NCBI GenBank assembly: GCA_009823505.1
Contig: VZQC01003035.1
Location: forward strand, 1,877,769 to 1,941,768
DNA from: Rhizomys pruinosus
Taxonomy: Eukaryota; Chordata; Mammalia; Rodentia; Spalacidae
DNA length: 64,000 nucleotides
Direction: 5' to 3'
The notes below the pieces were generated by a model, which worked only from the letters and a program-made list of their open reading frames with translations, was not told where the DNA came from and made no database searches. The stretch's first letter is position 1, and every line of letters starts with the position of its first letter. Positions 14,053 through 28,100 of this stretch are shown piece after piece. The position numbers and the translations under genes were made by a program.

Positions 14053-17000
14053 TCTGAAACAGTAGGGACTGAGACAGTGGACATGTATGAGACCACAGGA
14101 ACTGACAGAGGGTATATGCCTGAAACAACAGGGACTGAGCGAGTGGACATGTGTGAGACAACAGGGACACAGACAGTGGACATGTCTGAGACAACAGGGA
14201 CTTAGAGAGTGGACACTTCTAAGACAATGGGGACTCTGACAGGCGACATGTCAGAAACAATGGGGACTGAGACAGTATATACATATATATCTGAAACAGC
14301 AGGGACTGAGAGAGGGGACATGTCTGAGACAACAGGGACTGAGTCGTTGGACATGTCTGAGTCAACAGTTAATCTGACATTGGACATGTCTGAGACTGTA
14401 GGGACTCAGACCCTGGACATATCTGGGACAACTAGGACTGAGACTTTGGACATGTCAGAGAGAACAGGGACTGAGATAGTGGACATGTCTGAGACAACAG
14501 GCACTGAGACAGTGGATATGTGCGAAAAAACAGAGAATGAGACAGTGGATATGTCTGTGTCAACAGGGACAGAGACAGTGGACTCGTGTGAGTCAACAGG
14601 TTTCGAGACAGTGGACCTGTCTGAAACAATAGCTAATGAGACCATTCACATGTCTTCGCCAGTGGACAAGTCCTGTCTGAGATGACAGTGACTGAGACAG
14701 TGAACAAATGTGAGTCAACAGGGATTGAGAGGGTGGACACATCTGAGACAAACAGGACAGAGACAGTGGACATAACTGAGACAACAGGGAATGAGACAGT
14801 GGGCATGTCTGAGAGCACAGGGACTGACATAGTGGATATGTCTGAAACAACAGTGTTTGAGAGAGTGGACATTACTGAAAAAACAGGGACCGACACATTG
14901 GACATGTCTGATACAACTGCAAATAAGAGCATGTTCATTTCTGAGACAATGGTAACTGAGACAAGAAACGTCTGAAACAACCTGGAATGAAACAGTAGAT
15001 ATATCTGAAACAACAGAGACTGAGACATTGGACAAGTCTGAGACAACAGGGACTGAGACAATGGACATGTCTGGCAAAACAGTGACTGAGACAGTGCATA
15101 AGTCTGAGAAAACACAGATATCTGAGACAACAGGGTCTGAGACCATGGACATGTCTGAGACAACAGTGACTGAGATTGTTGACACATGTAAAACCATTGG
15201 GACTGAGACAGTGGGCAAGTCAGAGACAACAGGGACTGAGACAGTTTACATGACCATGACAACAAGGGCTGAGACCTTGGACATGTCTCAGAAAAAAGGA
15301 AATTAGACATTGGAAATGACTGAAACTTCAGTTACTCAGACTCTGGTCATATTGAGACAACAGGAACTGAGACAGTGGACTCATCTGAGCCAACAGGGTT
15401 TGAGACAGTGGAGCAGACAGAGACAAAGCTACTGTGACTGGTGGTATGTCTACGCCAGTGAACAAGTCCTGTCTGAGATGACAGCGACTGAGACAGTGGA
15501 CACATCTGAGACAACAGGCACTGAGACAGAGGACATATCTGAGACAACCAGGACTGAGACAGTGGACATATCTGAGACAACAAGTACTGAGACAGTGGAC
15601 ATGTCTAAGACCACAGGGACTGACACAGTTTATGTGTCTGAAACAACAGGGACTGAGCCAGTGGACATGTCTGAGTCAACAGGGAATGAGACAGTGGAAT
15701 TGTCTGATACAACTGTGACTAAGAGCATGTTAATGTATGAGACAATGGGTACTGAGAAATGCGGCATATCTGAAACAACAGGGATTGAGACAGTAGATAT
15801 ATATGAAACAAGAGGGACTGACCCAGTGGAGATGTCTGAGACAACAGGAACTGAGACGATGGACAGGTCTGACACAACAGGGACTGAGAGAGTGGACATT
15901 TCTTAGACAACAGGGACTGAGACAGTGGACACATCTGAGTCAAGAGGGTTTGAGACAGTGGACCTGTCTGAGACAATAGCAAATGTGACATTTCACATGT
16001 ATTGGCCAGTGGACAAGACCAGTCTGAGATGACAGCGACTGAGACAGTGGTCACATCTGAGTCAATAGGGACTGAGACAGTGGACACATCTAAGACAAAA
16101 AGGACAGAGACAGTGAACATTTCCGAGAAAACAGGGACTGATACAGTGGACATGTCTGAGACCACAGGGACTGACAAAGTGGATATGTCTGAAACAACAG
16201 GGATTGAGACAGTGGACATTACTGAGACAAAAGGGACTGAGATGGTGGACACATCTGATACAACTGCGAATAAGAGCATGTTCATGTCTGTGACAATGGG
16301 GACTGAGAGAGGAGACATCTGAAACAACCTGGACTGAGACAGTAGATATATCTGAAACAACATGGACTGAGACAGTGGACATGTGTGAGACACCAGGGAC
16401 TGAGACAGTGGACATGTCTGACACAACAGGGACGGAGACAGATGATATGTCTGAGACAACACACATATCTGAGTCAACAGAGTCTGGGATGATGGACATG
16501 TCTGAGACCACAGGGACTGAGACAATTGACATGTGTGAAACCATTGGGATTGAGACAGTGGTCATGTCGGAGACAACAGGGACTGAGACAGTGGACACTT
16601 CGAAGACAACAGGGACTGAGACAGTGGACATGTCTGAGTAAACAGGGAATCTGACATTTTACATGTCTGAGAAAGCTGGAACTGTGACAGTGGACATGTC
16701 TGAGACAACAGGTATTGAGACAGTGGATATGTCTGAAACAAGAGCCAATGAGACTGCTGCCATGTCTGAGACAACATGGACTGAGACAGTGGCAATGACT
16801 GAAACAACAGGTATTGAGACCTTGGACATGTCTGAGACAACAGGGATTCAGACATTGGACATGTCTCGGACTGCAGGGACTCAGACCCTGAACATATCTG
16901 AGACAACTGAGACTGAGACTTTGGACATGTCTGAGAGAACAGGGAATGAGACATTGGGCACGTCTTAGTCAACAGGGTTGGAGACAGTGGACCTGTCTGA

Positions 17001-20000
17001 GACAATGTAAACTAAGGCAGTTTACCTGTCTTCAACAGTGGACAAGCCATGTCTGAGATGAGAGTGGCTGAAACTGTGGACACAACTGAGGCAATAGGGA
17101 CTGAGACACTGGACATATCTGCAACACCACGACTGAGACAGTGGACATATCTGAGACAACAGGGAATGAGACAGTGGACATGTCTGAGGCCACAGGAACT
17201 GACACAGTGGATATGCCTGAAACAACAGGGATTGAGCTAGTGGACATGTGTGAGACAATAGGGACGCAGACAGTGGACAGGTCTGAGAAAAACAAGGACT
17301 TAGAGTGTGGACACATCTAAGACAATGGGGACTCAGACAGGCGACCTGTCAGAAACAATGGGGACTGATACAGTAGATATATCTGAAACAGCAGGAACTG
17401 AGACAGTGGACATGTCAGAGACAACTGGTATTGAGAACTTGGACATGTCTGAGTCAACAGTTAATCAGACATTGGACATGACTGAAACTGTAGGGACTCA
17501 GACCCTGGAAATATCTGAAACAATCAGGACTGAGACTTTGGACATGTCTGAGAGAATAGGGACTGACATAGTGAACATGTCTGAGACAACAGGCACTGAG
17601 ACAGTGGACATGTCTGAGAGAACAGGGAATGAGACAGTGGACATGTCTGAGTCAACAGGGACTCAGACAGTGGACCCCTGTGAGTCAACAGGTTTCGAAA
17701 CAGTGGACGTGTTGGAAACAATAGCTGAGACCATTCACATGTCTTCGCCTGTAGACAAGTCCTGTCTGAGATGACAGCGACTGAGACAGTGCACACACAG
17801 TTCACACATCTGAGTCAACAGTTACTGAGATGATTGACACATCTGAGACAACCAGGACAGAGACAATGAACATATCTGAGAGAAGCGGGTATGAGACAGT
17901 GGACATGTCTGAGAGCACAGGGACTGACACAGTGGATATGTCTGAAACAACAGGGACTGAGACAGTGTAAATTACTGAGATATCAGGAACTGAGACAGTG
18001 TACATGTCCAATACATCTGCAAATAAGAACATTTTAATGTATGAGACAATGGGAACTGAGAAAAGAGACGTCTGAAACAACATGGACTGAGACAGTAGAT
18101 ATATTTGAAACAACAGGGACTGAGACAGTGGACATGTCTGAGACAACAGGGACTGAGAGAGTGGAAATGTCAGAGACAACAGGGACAGAGATAGTGGACA
18201 TGTCTGACACAACAGGGACTGAGACAGTGGATATGTCTGAGACAACACACATATCTGAGACAACAGGGTCGGAGACCATGGACATGTCTGAGACAACAGG
18301 GCAGAGACAGTTGAAATGTGTGAAAAAATTGGGACTGAGACAGTGGTCATGTCAGAGACAACAGGGTCTGAGACAGTGGACACGTCGGAGTCAAGAGGAA
18401 CTGAGACAGTGGACATGTCTGAGACAACAGGGACTGAGACAGTGGATATGTATGAGAAAACTCACATATCTGAGACAACAGGGTCCGAGACCATGGTCAT
18501 GTCTCAGACAACAGGGACTGATACAGTTGACATGTTTGAAAACATTTGGACTGAGACTGTGGTCCTGTCAGAGACAACAGGGACTGAAACAGTGGACATG
18601 TCGGAGACAACAGGGACTGAGACAGTTTACATGACAATGGCAACATGGGCTCAGACCTTGGACATGTCTCAGACAACAGGAAATTAGACATTGGAAATGT
18701 CTGAAACTTCAGGGACTCAGATTCTGGACATTTTGAGACATAATTTACTGAGACAGTGGACTCATCTGAGCCAACAGGGTTCGAGACAGTGGACCAGACT
18801 GAGACAAAGCTCCTGAGACTGCTGCTATGTCTTTGCCAATGAACACCTCCTGTCTGAGATGACAGTGACTGAGATGGACACCTCTGAGTCAACAGGCACT
18901 GAAACAGAGGACATATCTGAGACAACCAGGACCGAGACAGGGTACATATCTGAGACAACAGGTACTGAGACAGTGGGCATGTCTGAGACCACAGGGACTG
19001 TCACAGTTTATGTGTCTGAAACAACAGAAATGAGCCAGTGGATATGTCTGAGTCAACAGGGCATGAGACAGTGGACATGTCTGATACAAATGGGACTAAG
19101 AGCATGTTCATGTCTGAGACTATGGGGACTGAGACATGCGGTATGTCTGAAACAACAGAGATTGATATAGTAGATATATCTGAAACAAGAGGGACTGACC
19201 CAGTGGACATGTCTGAGACAATAGGGACTGAGACAATGGACATGTCTGACACAACAGGGACTGAGACAGTGGTCATTTCTGAAACAACAGGGACTGAAAC
19301 ACTGGACTCATCTGAGACAAGAGAGTTCGAGACAGTGGGCCTGTCTGAGACAATAGCTAATGAGACAGTACACATGTATTCGCCAGTGGACAAGTCCAGT
19401 CTGAGATGACAGTGACTGAGACAGTGGACACACATCTCAGACAACAAGGACAGAGACAGTGGACATATCTGAGAACAGGGACTGAGACAGAGAACATGTT
19501 TGAGACCACAGGCACTGACACAATGGATATGGCTGAAACAATAGGAACTGAGACAATTAACATTATTGAGGCAACAGGGACTGAGACAGTGGACATGTGT
19601 GATGCAACTGCAAATAAGAGCATGTTCATGTCTGAGACAATGGAGACTGAGACAGGCGACATTTGAAACAACCTGGATTGAGACAGTAGATATATCTGAA
19701 ACAAAAGTGACTGAGATAGCGGACATGTCCGAGACACCAGGGACTGAGACAGTGGACATGTCTGACACAACAGGTACTGAGACAGTGGATATGTCTGAGA
19801 CAACACACATATCTGAGCCAACAGGGTCTGAGATGATGGACATGTCTGAGACCAAAGGGACTGAGACATTTGACATGTGTGAAACCATTGGGACTGATAC
19901 TGTGGTCATGTCAGAGACAAGAGGGACTGAGACAGTGGACACTTCGCAGACAACAGGGACTGAAACAGTGGACATGTCTGAGAAAACAGGGAATCCGAAA

Positions 20001-21129
20001 TTCGACATGTCTGAGAAAGCTGGTACTCTGACAGTGGACATGACTGAGTCAACAGGTATTGAGACAGGATATGTCTGAAACTAGAGCCAATGAGACTGTG
20101 GCCATGTCTGAAACAACAGGGACTGAGACAGTGGCCATGTCTGACACAACAGTTATTGAGACCTTGGATATGTCTGAGACAACAGTGATTCAGAAATTGG
20201 ACATGTCTGGGACTGCAGGGACTCAGACACTGGACATATCTGAGACAAGTGGGACTGAGAGTTTGGACATGTCTGAAAGAACAGGGACTGAGAGAGTGTA
20301 CATGTATGAGAGAACAGGGACTGAGACATTGGACACGTCTTAGTCAACAGGGTTGGAGACAGTGGACCTGTCTCAGACAAGACATACTAAGGCAGTTGAC
20401 AAGTCTTCACCAGTGGACAAGTCAAGTCTGAGATGACAGTGACTGAAATTGTGGATACAACCGAGGCAATAGGGACTGAGACATTGGACATATCTGCAAA
20501 AGTCACGACTGAGACAGTGGACATATCTGAGACAACAGGGACGGAGACAGTGGACATATCAGAGACCACAGGAATTGACACAGTGGACATGCCTGAAACA
20601 ATATGAATGAGTGAGTGGACATGTGTGAGACAACAGGGACGCAGACATTGGACATGTCTGAGACAACAGGGACTTAGAGAGTGGACCCATCTAAGACAGT
20701 GGGGACTCAGACAGGCTACATGTCAGAAACAATGCAGACTGAGACAGTAGATATATCTGAAACAACAGGGAGTGAGACAATGGACATGTCTGAGACAACA
20801 GGTACTGAGACCTTGGACATGTCTGAGTCAACAGTTAATCAGACATTGGACATGTCTGAGACTGCAGGGACTCAGACCCTGGACATATCTGAGACAACCA
20901 GGACTGAGACTTTGGACATGTCTGAGAGAACAGGGACTGAGATAGTGGACATGTATGAGACAACAGGCACTTAGACAGTGGACATGTGTGAAACAACAGA
21001 GAATGAGACAGTGGACACGTCTGAGTCAACAGGGAGTGAGACAGTGGACTTGTCTGAGACAACAGGTTACGAGACAGTGGACAAGACTGAGACAATGCTA
21101 CTGAGACAGTTGACATGTCTTAGCTTGTG

Positions 21130-22430
21130 GACAAGTCCTGTCTGAGATGACAGCGACTGACACAATGAATACATCTGAGACAACATAGACTGAGACAGTG
21201 GACACATCTGAGACAACCAGGACTGAGAAAGTGGACATATCTGAGACAACAGGTACTGAGACAGTGGACATGTCTGAGACCACAAGAACTGACACAGCGG
21301 ATATGTCTGAAACAACAGGGATTGAGACAGTGGACATATCTGAATCAACAGGGACTGAGATAATCGATATTTCTGATAGAACTGTGACTAAGAGCATGTT
21401 CATGTCTGAGCCAATGTGGACTGAGACAGGTGACTTGCCTGAAACAACAGGAATTGAGACAGTAGATATAGCTGAAATAACAGGCACTGAGACAGTGGAC
21501 ATGTCTGAGACAATAGGGACAGAGACAATGGACATGTCTGACACAATAGGGACTGAGACAGTGGACATGTCTGAGACAACAGGGACTGAAACTGTGGACA
21601 CGTCTGAGTCAACAGGTTTCTCGACAGTGGATCTGTCTGAGACAATAGCTAATGTGACAGCTCACATGTTTAGTCCAGTGGACAAGTCCTGTCTGAGATG
21701 ACAGCGACTGAGACAGTGGACACATCTGATTCAACACGGACTGAGACATTGGACACATCTGAGACAACCAGGACAGAGACAGTGGTCATATCTGTGAAAA
21801 CAGGCACTGAGACAGTGGACATGTCTGAGACCACAGGGACTGACACAGTGGATATGTCTGAAACAACAGGGACTGAGATAATTGATATGTCTGATAGAAC
21901 TGTGACTAAGAGCATGTTCATGTCTGAGACAATGTGGACTGAGACAGGTGACTTGCCTGAAACAACAGGGATTGAGACAGTAGATATAGCTGAAATAACA
22001 GGGACTGAGACAGTGGACATGTCTGAGACAACAGGGACAGAGACAATGGACATGTCTGACACAACAGGGACTGAGACAGTGGACATGTCTGAGACAACAG
22101 GGACTGAAACTGTGGACACGTCTGAGTCAACAGGTTTCTTGACAGTGGACCTGTCTGAGACAATAGCTAATGTGACAGCTCACATGTTTTCACCAGTGGA
22201 CAAGTCCTGTCTGAGATGACAGCGACTGAGACAGTGGACACATCTGATTCAACACGGACTGAGACATTGGGCACATCTGAGACAACCAGGACAGAGACAG
22301 TGGTCATATCTGTGCAAACAGGCACTGAGACAGTGGACATGTCTGAGACCACAGGGACTGACACAGTGGATATGTCTGAAACAACAGGGACTGAGACAGT
22401 GGAAATTACTGAGACAACAGGACTGAGACT
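21130..22430 (+). repeat. Tandem copies of a 518/551-bp higher-order unit
   Basis: The boundary motif GACAAGTCCTGTCTGAGATGACAG lies at 21130, 21681 and 22199. Copy 1 is 551 bp, copy 2 is 518 bp, and copy 3 is partial and diverges after about 22,400. The difference is exactly one 33-bp unit. Copies 1 and 2 match closely from TTCTGATAGAACTGTGAC (21,370 and 21,888) to the boundary motif, and copies 2 and 3 share the CATCTGATTCAACACGG start. Similarity is higher than between most modules, so this is a recent local duplication. Confidence 0.85.
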
Positions 22431-25132
22431 TTGGACATGTCTGATACGACTGGAAATAAGAGTATGTTCATGTCTGAGACAATGCGGCTTGAGAAAAGAG
22501 AAGTCTCAAACAACCTGGACTGAAACAATAGATATATATGAAACAACAGGGACTGAGACCGTGGATATGTCTGAGACAACAGGGACTGAGACTGTGGATA
22601 TGTCTGAGACAACACACATATCTGAGAAAACAGGGTCTGAGAAGATGGACATGTCTGAGACAACAGACACTGAGACAGTTGACATGTGTGAATTCATTGG
22701 GACTGAGACAGTGGACATGTCTAAGAAAACAGGGACTGAGACAGTGGACATGTCAGAGAAAACAGGGACTGAGACAGTTTAAATGTCTGTGATAACATGG
22801 GCTGAGACCTTGGACGTGTCTCAGACAACAGGAAATTAGACATTGGAAATGTCTGAAACTTCAGGGACTCAGATTCTGGACATATTGAGAGAAGAGGAAC
22901 TGAGACAGTGTACTCATCTGAGCCAACGGGGATCGACACAGTGGACCAGACTGAGACAAAGCTACTGAGACTGGTAATATGTCTTTGCCAGTGAACAAGT
23001 CATGTCTGAGATGACAGCGACTGAGACAGTGGACACATCTGAGACAACAGGCACTTTGACCGAGGACACATTGAAACAACCAGGACTGAGACAGTGAACA
23101 TATCTGAGACAACAGGTACTGAGACAGTGGACATGTTTGAGACCACAGGGACTGACACAGTTTATGTTTCTGAAACATCAGGGAATGGGCCAGTGGACAT
23201 GTCTGAGTCAACAGGGAATGAGATAGTGGACATGTCTGATACAACTGGGACTAAGAGCATGTTCATGTCTGTGAAAATGGGGACTGAGACATGCAGTACA
23301 TGTGAAACAAGATGGATTGAGATAGTAGTTATATCTGAAACAACAGGGAATGACCCACTGGACATGTCTGAGACAACAGGGACTGAGGCAATGGACATGT
23401 CTGACACATTAAGGACTGAGACAGTGGATGTTTCTGAGACAGCAGGGACTGATTCACTGGACACATCTGAGTCAAGAGGGTTTGAGACAGTGGACCAGTC
23501 TGAGACAGGTAATGAGACAGTTCACATGTATTTGCCAGTGGACAAGTCCAGTCTGAGATGACAGCGACTGAGACAGTGGTCACCTCTGAGTCAACAGGGA
23601 CTGAGACAGTGGATATATCTGAGAAAACATGGTTGGAGATAGTGGACCTCTCTGAGACAATACATACTAAGGCAGTTGACATGTCTTCACCAGTGCACAA
23701 GTCATGTCTGAGATGACAGCGACTGAAACTGTGGACACAACTGAGGCAACAGGGACTAAGATATTGGACATATCTGCAACACCACGACTGAGACAGTGGA
23801 CATATCTGAGACAACAGGGACTGAGACAGTGGATATGTCTGAGACCACAGAATCTGACACAGTGGATATACCCAAAAGAACAGGGACTGAGCGAGTGGAC
23901 ATGTGTGAGACAACAGGGACGCAGACAGTGAACATGTCTGAGACAACAGGGACTTAGAGAGTGGACACATCTAAGTCGATGGGGACTCATACAGGAGACA
24001 TGTCAGAAACAATGGGGACTGAGACAGTAGACATATGTGAAACAGCAGGGACTGAGACAGTGGACATGTCTGAGGCAACAGATACTGAGACCTTGGACAT
24101 GTCTGAGTCAACAGTTAATCAGACATTGGACATGTATGAGACTGTAGGGACTCAGAACCTGGAAATATCTGAGACTACAAAGACTGAGACTTTGGACATG
24201 TCTGAGACAACAGGGACTGAGACAGTGAACATGTCTGAGACAACAGGCACTGAGACAGTGGACATGTGTGAAACAACAGGGAATGAGACAGTGGATATGT
24301 CTGAGTCAACAGGGACTGAGACAGTGGACTCCTGTAAGTCAACAGGGTTCGAGACAGTGCACCTGTCTGAAACGATAGCTAATGAGACCGTTCACATGTC
24401 TTCGCCAGTGGACAAGTCCTGTCTGAGATGACAGTGACTGAGACCGTGCACACATCTGAGTCAACAGGGACTGACACGGTTGACACATCTGAGACAACCA
24501 GGACAGACACAGTGGACATATCTGAGACAACAGGGAATGGGACAGTGGACATGTCTGAGAGCACAGGGACTGATACAGTGGATATGGCTGAAACAACAGG
24601 GACTGACACAGTGAACATTACTGAGACATCAGGGACTGAGACAGTGGACGTCTTCAATACAACCCCGAATAAGAACATTTTAATGTATGAGACAATGGGG
24701 ACTGAGACAAGAGTCGTCTGAAACAACCTGGGCTGAGACAGTAGACATATTTGAAACAACAGGGACTGAGACAGTGGACATGTCTGAGAAAACAGGGACT
24801 GAGAGAGTGGCCATGTCTGAGACAACAGGGACAGAGATAGTGGACATTCTTGACACAACAGGGACTGAGACAGTAGATATATCTGAGACAACACACATAT
24901 CTGAGACAACAAGGTCTTAGACCATGGACATGTCTGAGACAACAGGGACTGAGACAGTTGACATGTGTGAAACAATTGGGACTGAGACAGTGGTCATGTC
25001 GGTGACAACAGGGACTGAGACAGTGGACACCTCGAATTCAAGAGGAAATGAGACAGTGGACATGTCTGAGACAACATGGAATTAGAGAGTGTACACATCT
25101 AAGACAATGGGGACTCAGACAGGCGACATGTC

Positions 25133-25133
25133 N
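25133..25133. other. Single-N contig join
   Basis: One N interrupts the array between GGCGACATGTC and GTGTGAAAGCATTGGG. The variant units on either side do not normally follow each other in this module, so this is a probable scaffold join of unknown true gap size. Confidence 0.8.
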
Positions 25134-28100
25134 GTGTGAAAGCATTGGGACTGAGACAGTGTTCATGTCAGAGAAAACAGGGACTGAGACAGTGGACATG
25201 TGTGAAACAAACAGGAATGAGACAGTGGACATGTCTGTGTCAACATGGACTGAGACAGTGGACTCGTGTGAGTCAACAGGGTTCGAGACAGTGGACCTTT
25301 CTGAAACAATAGCTAATGAGACCGTTCACATGCCTTCACCAGTGGACAAGTCCTGTGTGAGATGACAGCGACTGAGACAGTGCACACATCTGAGTCAACA
25401 GGGACTGAGAGAGTAGACACACCTGAGACAACCAGGACAGAAACTGTGGACATATCTGCGACAACAGGGAATGAGACAGTGGACATGTCTGAGAGCACAG
25501 GGACTGACACAGAGGATATGTCTGAAACAACAGGGATTGAGACAGTGGATATTACTGAAACAACAGGGACCGAGACATTGGACATGTCTGATACAACTGC
25601 AAATAAGAGCATTTTCATTTCTGAGACAATGGGAACTGAGACAGGAGACGTCTGAAACAACCTGGAAGGAGACAGTAAATATATGTGAAACAACAGGGAC
25701 TGAGACAGTGGACATGTCTGACAAAGCAGGGACTGAGACAATGGACATGTCTGACAAAACAGGGACTGAGACAGTGCATAAGTCTGAGAAAACACACATA
25801 TCTGAGACAACAGGGTCTGAGACAACAGTGACTGAGACTGTTGAAATGTGTGAAACCACTGGGACTGAGACTGTGGTCATGTCAGAGACAATAGGGACTG
25901 AGACAGTATACATGACTGTGACAACATCAGCTGAGACCTTGGACATGTCTCAGACAACAGAAATTTAGACATTGAAATGTCTGAATCTTCAGGGACTCAA
26001 ACTCTGGTCATATTGAGAAAACAGGAACTGAGACAGTGGACTCGTTTGAGACAAACGGGTTCAAGACAGTGGACCAGACAGAGACAAAGCTACTGAGACT
26101 CGTGATATGTCTTCACCAGTGAACAAGTCCTGTCTGAGATGACAGCGACTGAGACAGTGGACACATCTGAGACAACAGGCACTGAGACAGAGGACATATC
26201 TGAGAGAACCAGGACTGAGACAGTGGACATATCTGAGACGACAGGTACTTAGACAGTGGACATGTCTGAGACCACAGGGACTGACACATTTTATGTGTCT
26301 GAAACAACAGGGACTGAGCCAGTGGATATGTCTGAGTCAACAGGGAATGAGATGGTGGTCTTGTTTTGATACAACAGTGACTAAGAGCATGATCATGTCT
26401 GAGACAATGGGGAGTGAGAAATGTGGCATGTCTGAAACAACAGGGAATGAGATAATAGATATATCTGAAACAACAGGATCTGACCCAGTGCACATGTCTG
26501 AAACAACAGGGACTGAGATAATGGGCAGGTCTGACATAAAAGGGACTAAGAGAGTGGAAATTCCTGATAAAACAGGGACTGAGACCTGTGGACAAATCTG
26601 AGAAAAGAGGGTTTGAGACAGTGGACCTGTCTGAGACAATAGCTAATGAGACAGTTCACATGTATTTGCCAGTGGACAAGTAATGTCTGAGATGACAGCG
26701 ACTGAGACAGTGGTCACATCTGACTCAACAGAGACAGAGACAGTGGACACATCTAAGACTACAAGGACAGGGACAGTGAACATATATGAGAAAACAGGTA
26801 CTGAGACAGTGGTCATGTCTGAGACCACAGGGAGTGCCAAAGTGGATATGTCTGAAACAACAAGGACTGAAACAGTGGACATTACTGAGACAACAGGGAC
26901 TGAGACAGTGGACACGTCTGATACAACTGCGAATAAGAGCATGTTCATGTCTGAGACAGTGGAAAATGAGACAGGAGACGTCTGAAACTACCTGGACTGA
27001 GACAGTTGATATATCTGAAACAACAGGGACTGAGACAGTGGACATGTCTGAGACACCAGGGACTGAGACAGTGGACATGCCTGACATAACAGGGACTGAG
27101 ACAGTGGATATGTCTGAGACAGCACACATATCTGAGACAACAGGGTCTGAGACGATGGACATGTCTGAGACCATAGGGACTGAGGTTGACATGTGTGAAA
27201 CCATTGGGACTGAGACAGTGGTCATGTCGGAGACAACTGGGACTGAGACAGTGGACACTTCGGAGACAACAGGGACTGAGACAGTGGACATGTCTGAGAA
27301 AACAGGGAATCTGACATTGGACATGTCTGAGAAAGCTGGTACTGTGACAGTGGACATGTCTGAGACAACAGGTATTGAGAAAGTGAATATGTCTGAAACA
27401 AGAGCCAATGAGACTGCGGCCATGTCTGTGACAACAGGGACTGAGACAGTGGCCATGTCTGAGACAACAGGTATTGAGACCTTGAACATGTCTGAGACAA
27501 CAGGGATTCAGACATTGGACATGACTGGGACTGCAGGGACTCAGACCCTGGACACATCTTAGACAACTGAGATTGAAAATTTGGACATGTCTGAGAGTGT
27601 AGGGACTTAGAACCTGGAAATATCTGAGAAAACCAAGACTGAGACTTTGGACATGTCTGAGAGAACAGGGACTGAGATAGTGAACATGTCTGAGACAACA
27701 GGCACTGAGACAGTGGACCTGTGTGAAACAACAGGGAATGAGACAGTGGACATGTCTGAGTCAACAGGGACTGAGGCAGTGGACTCTTGTGAGTCAACAG
27801 GGTGTGAGACAGTGGAACTGTCTGAAACAATAGCTAATGAGACCATTCACACGTCCTCTCCAGTGGAAAAGTCCAATCCGAGATGACAGCGACTGAGACA
27901 GTGCACACATCTGAGTCAACAGGGACTGGGATGGTGGACACACCTGAGACAACCAGGACAGAGACAGTTTACATATTTGAGACAACAGGGAATGAGAAAG
28001 TGGACATGTCTGAGAGCACAGGGACCAACACAGTGGATATGTCTGAAACATCAGGGACTGAGATAGTGGACATTACTGAGACATCAGGGACTGAGACAGT

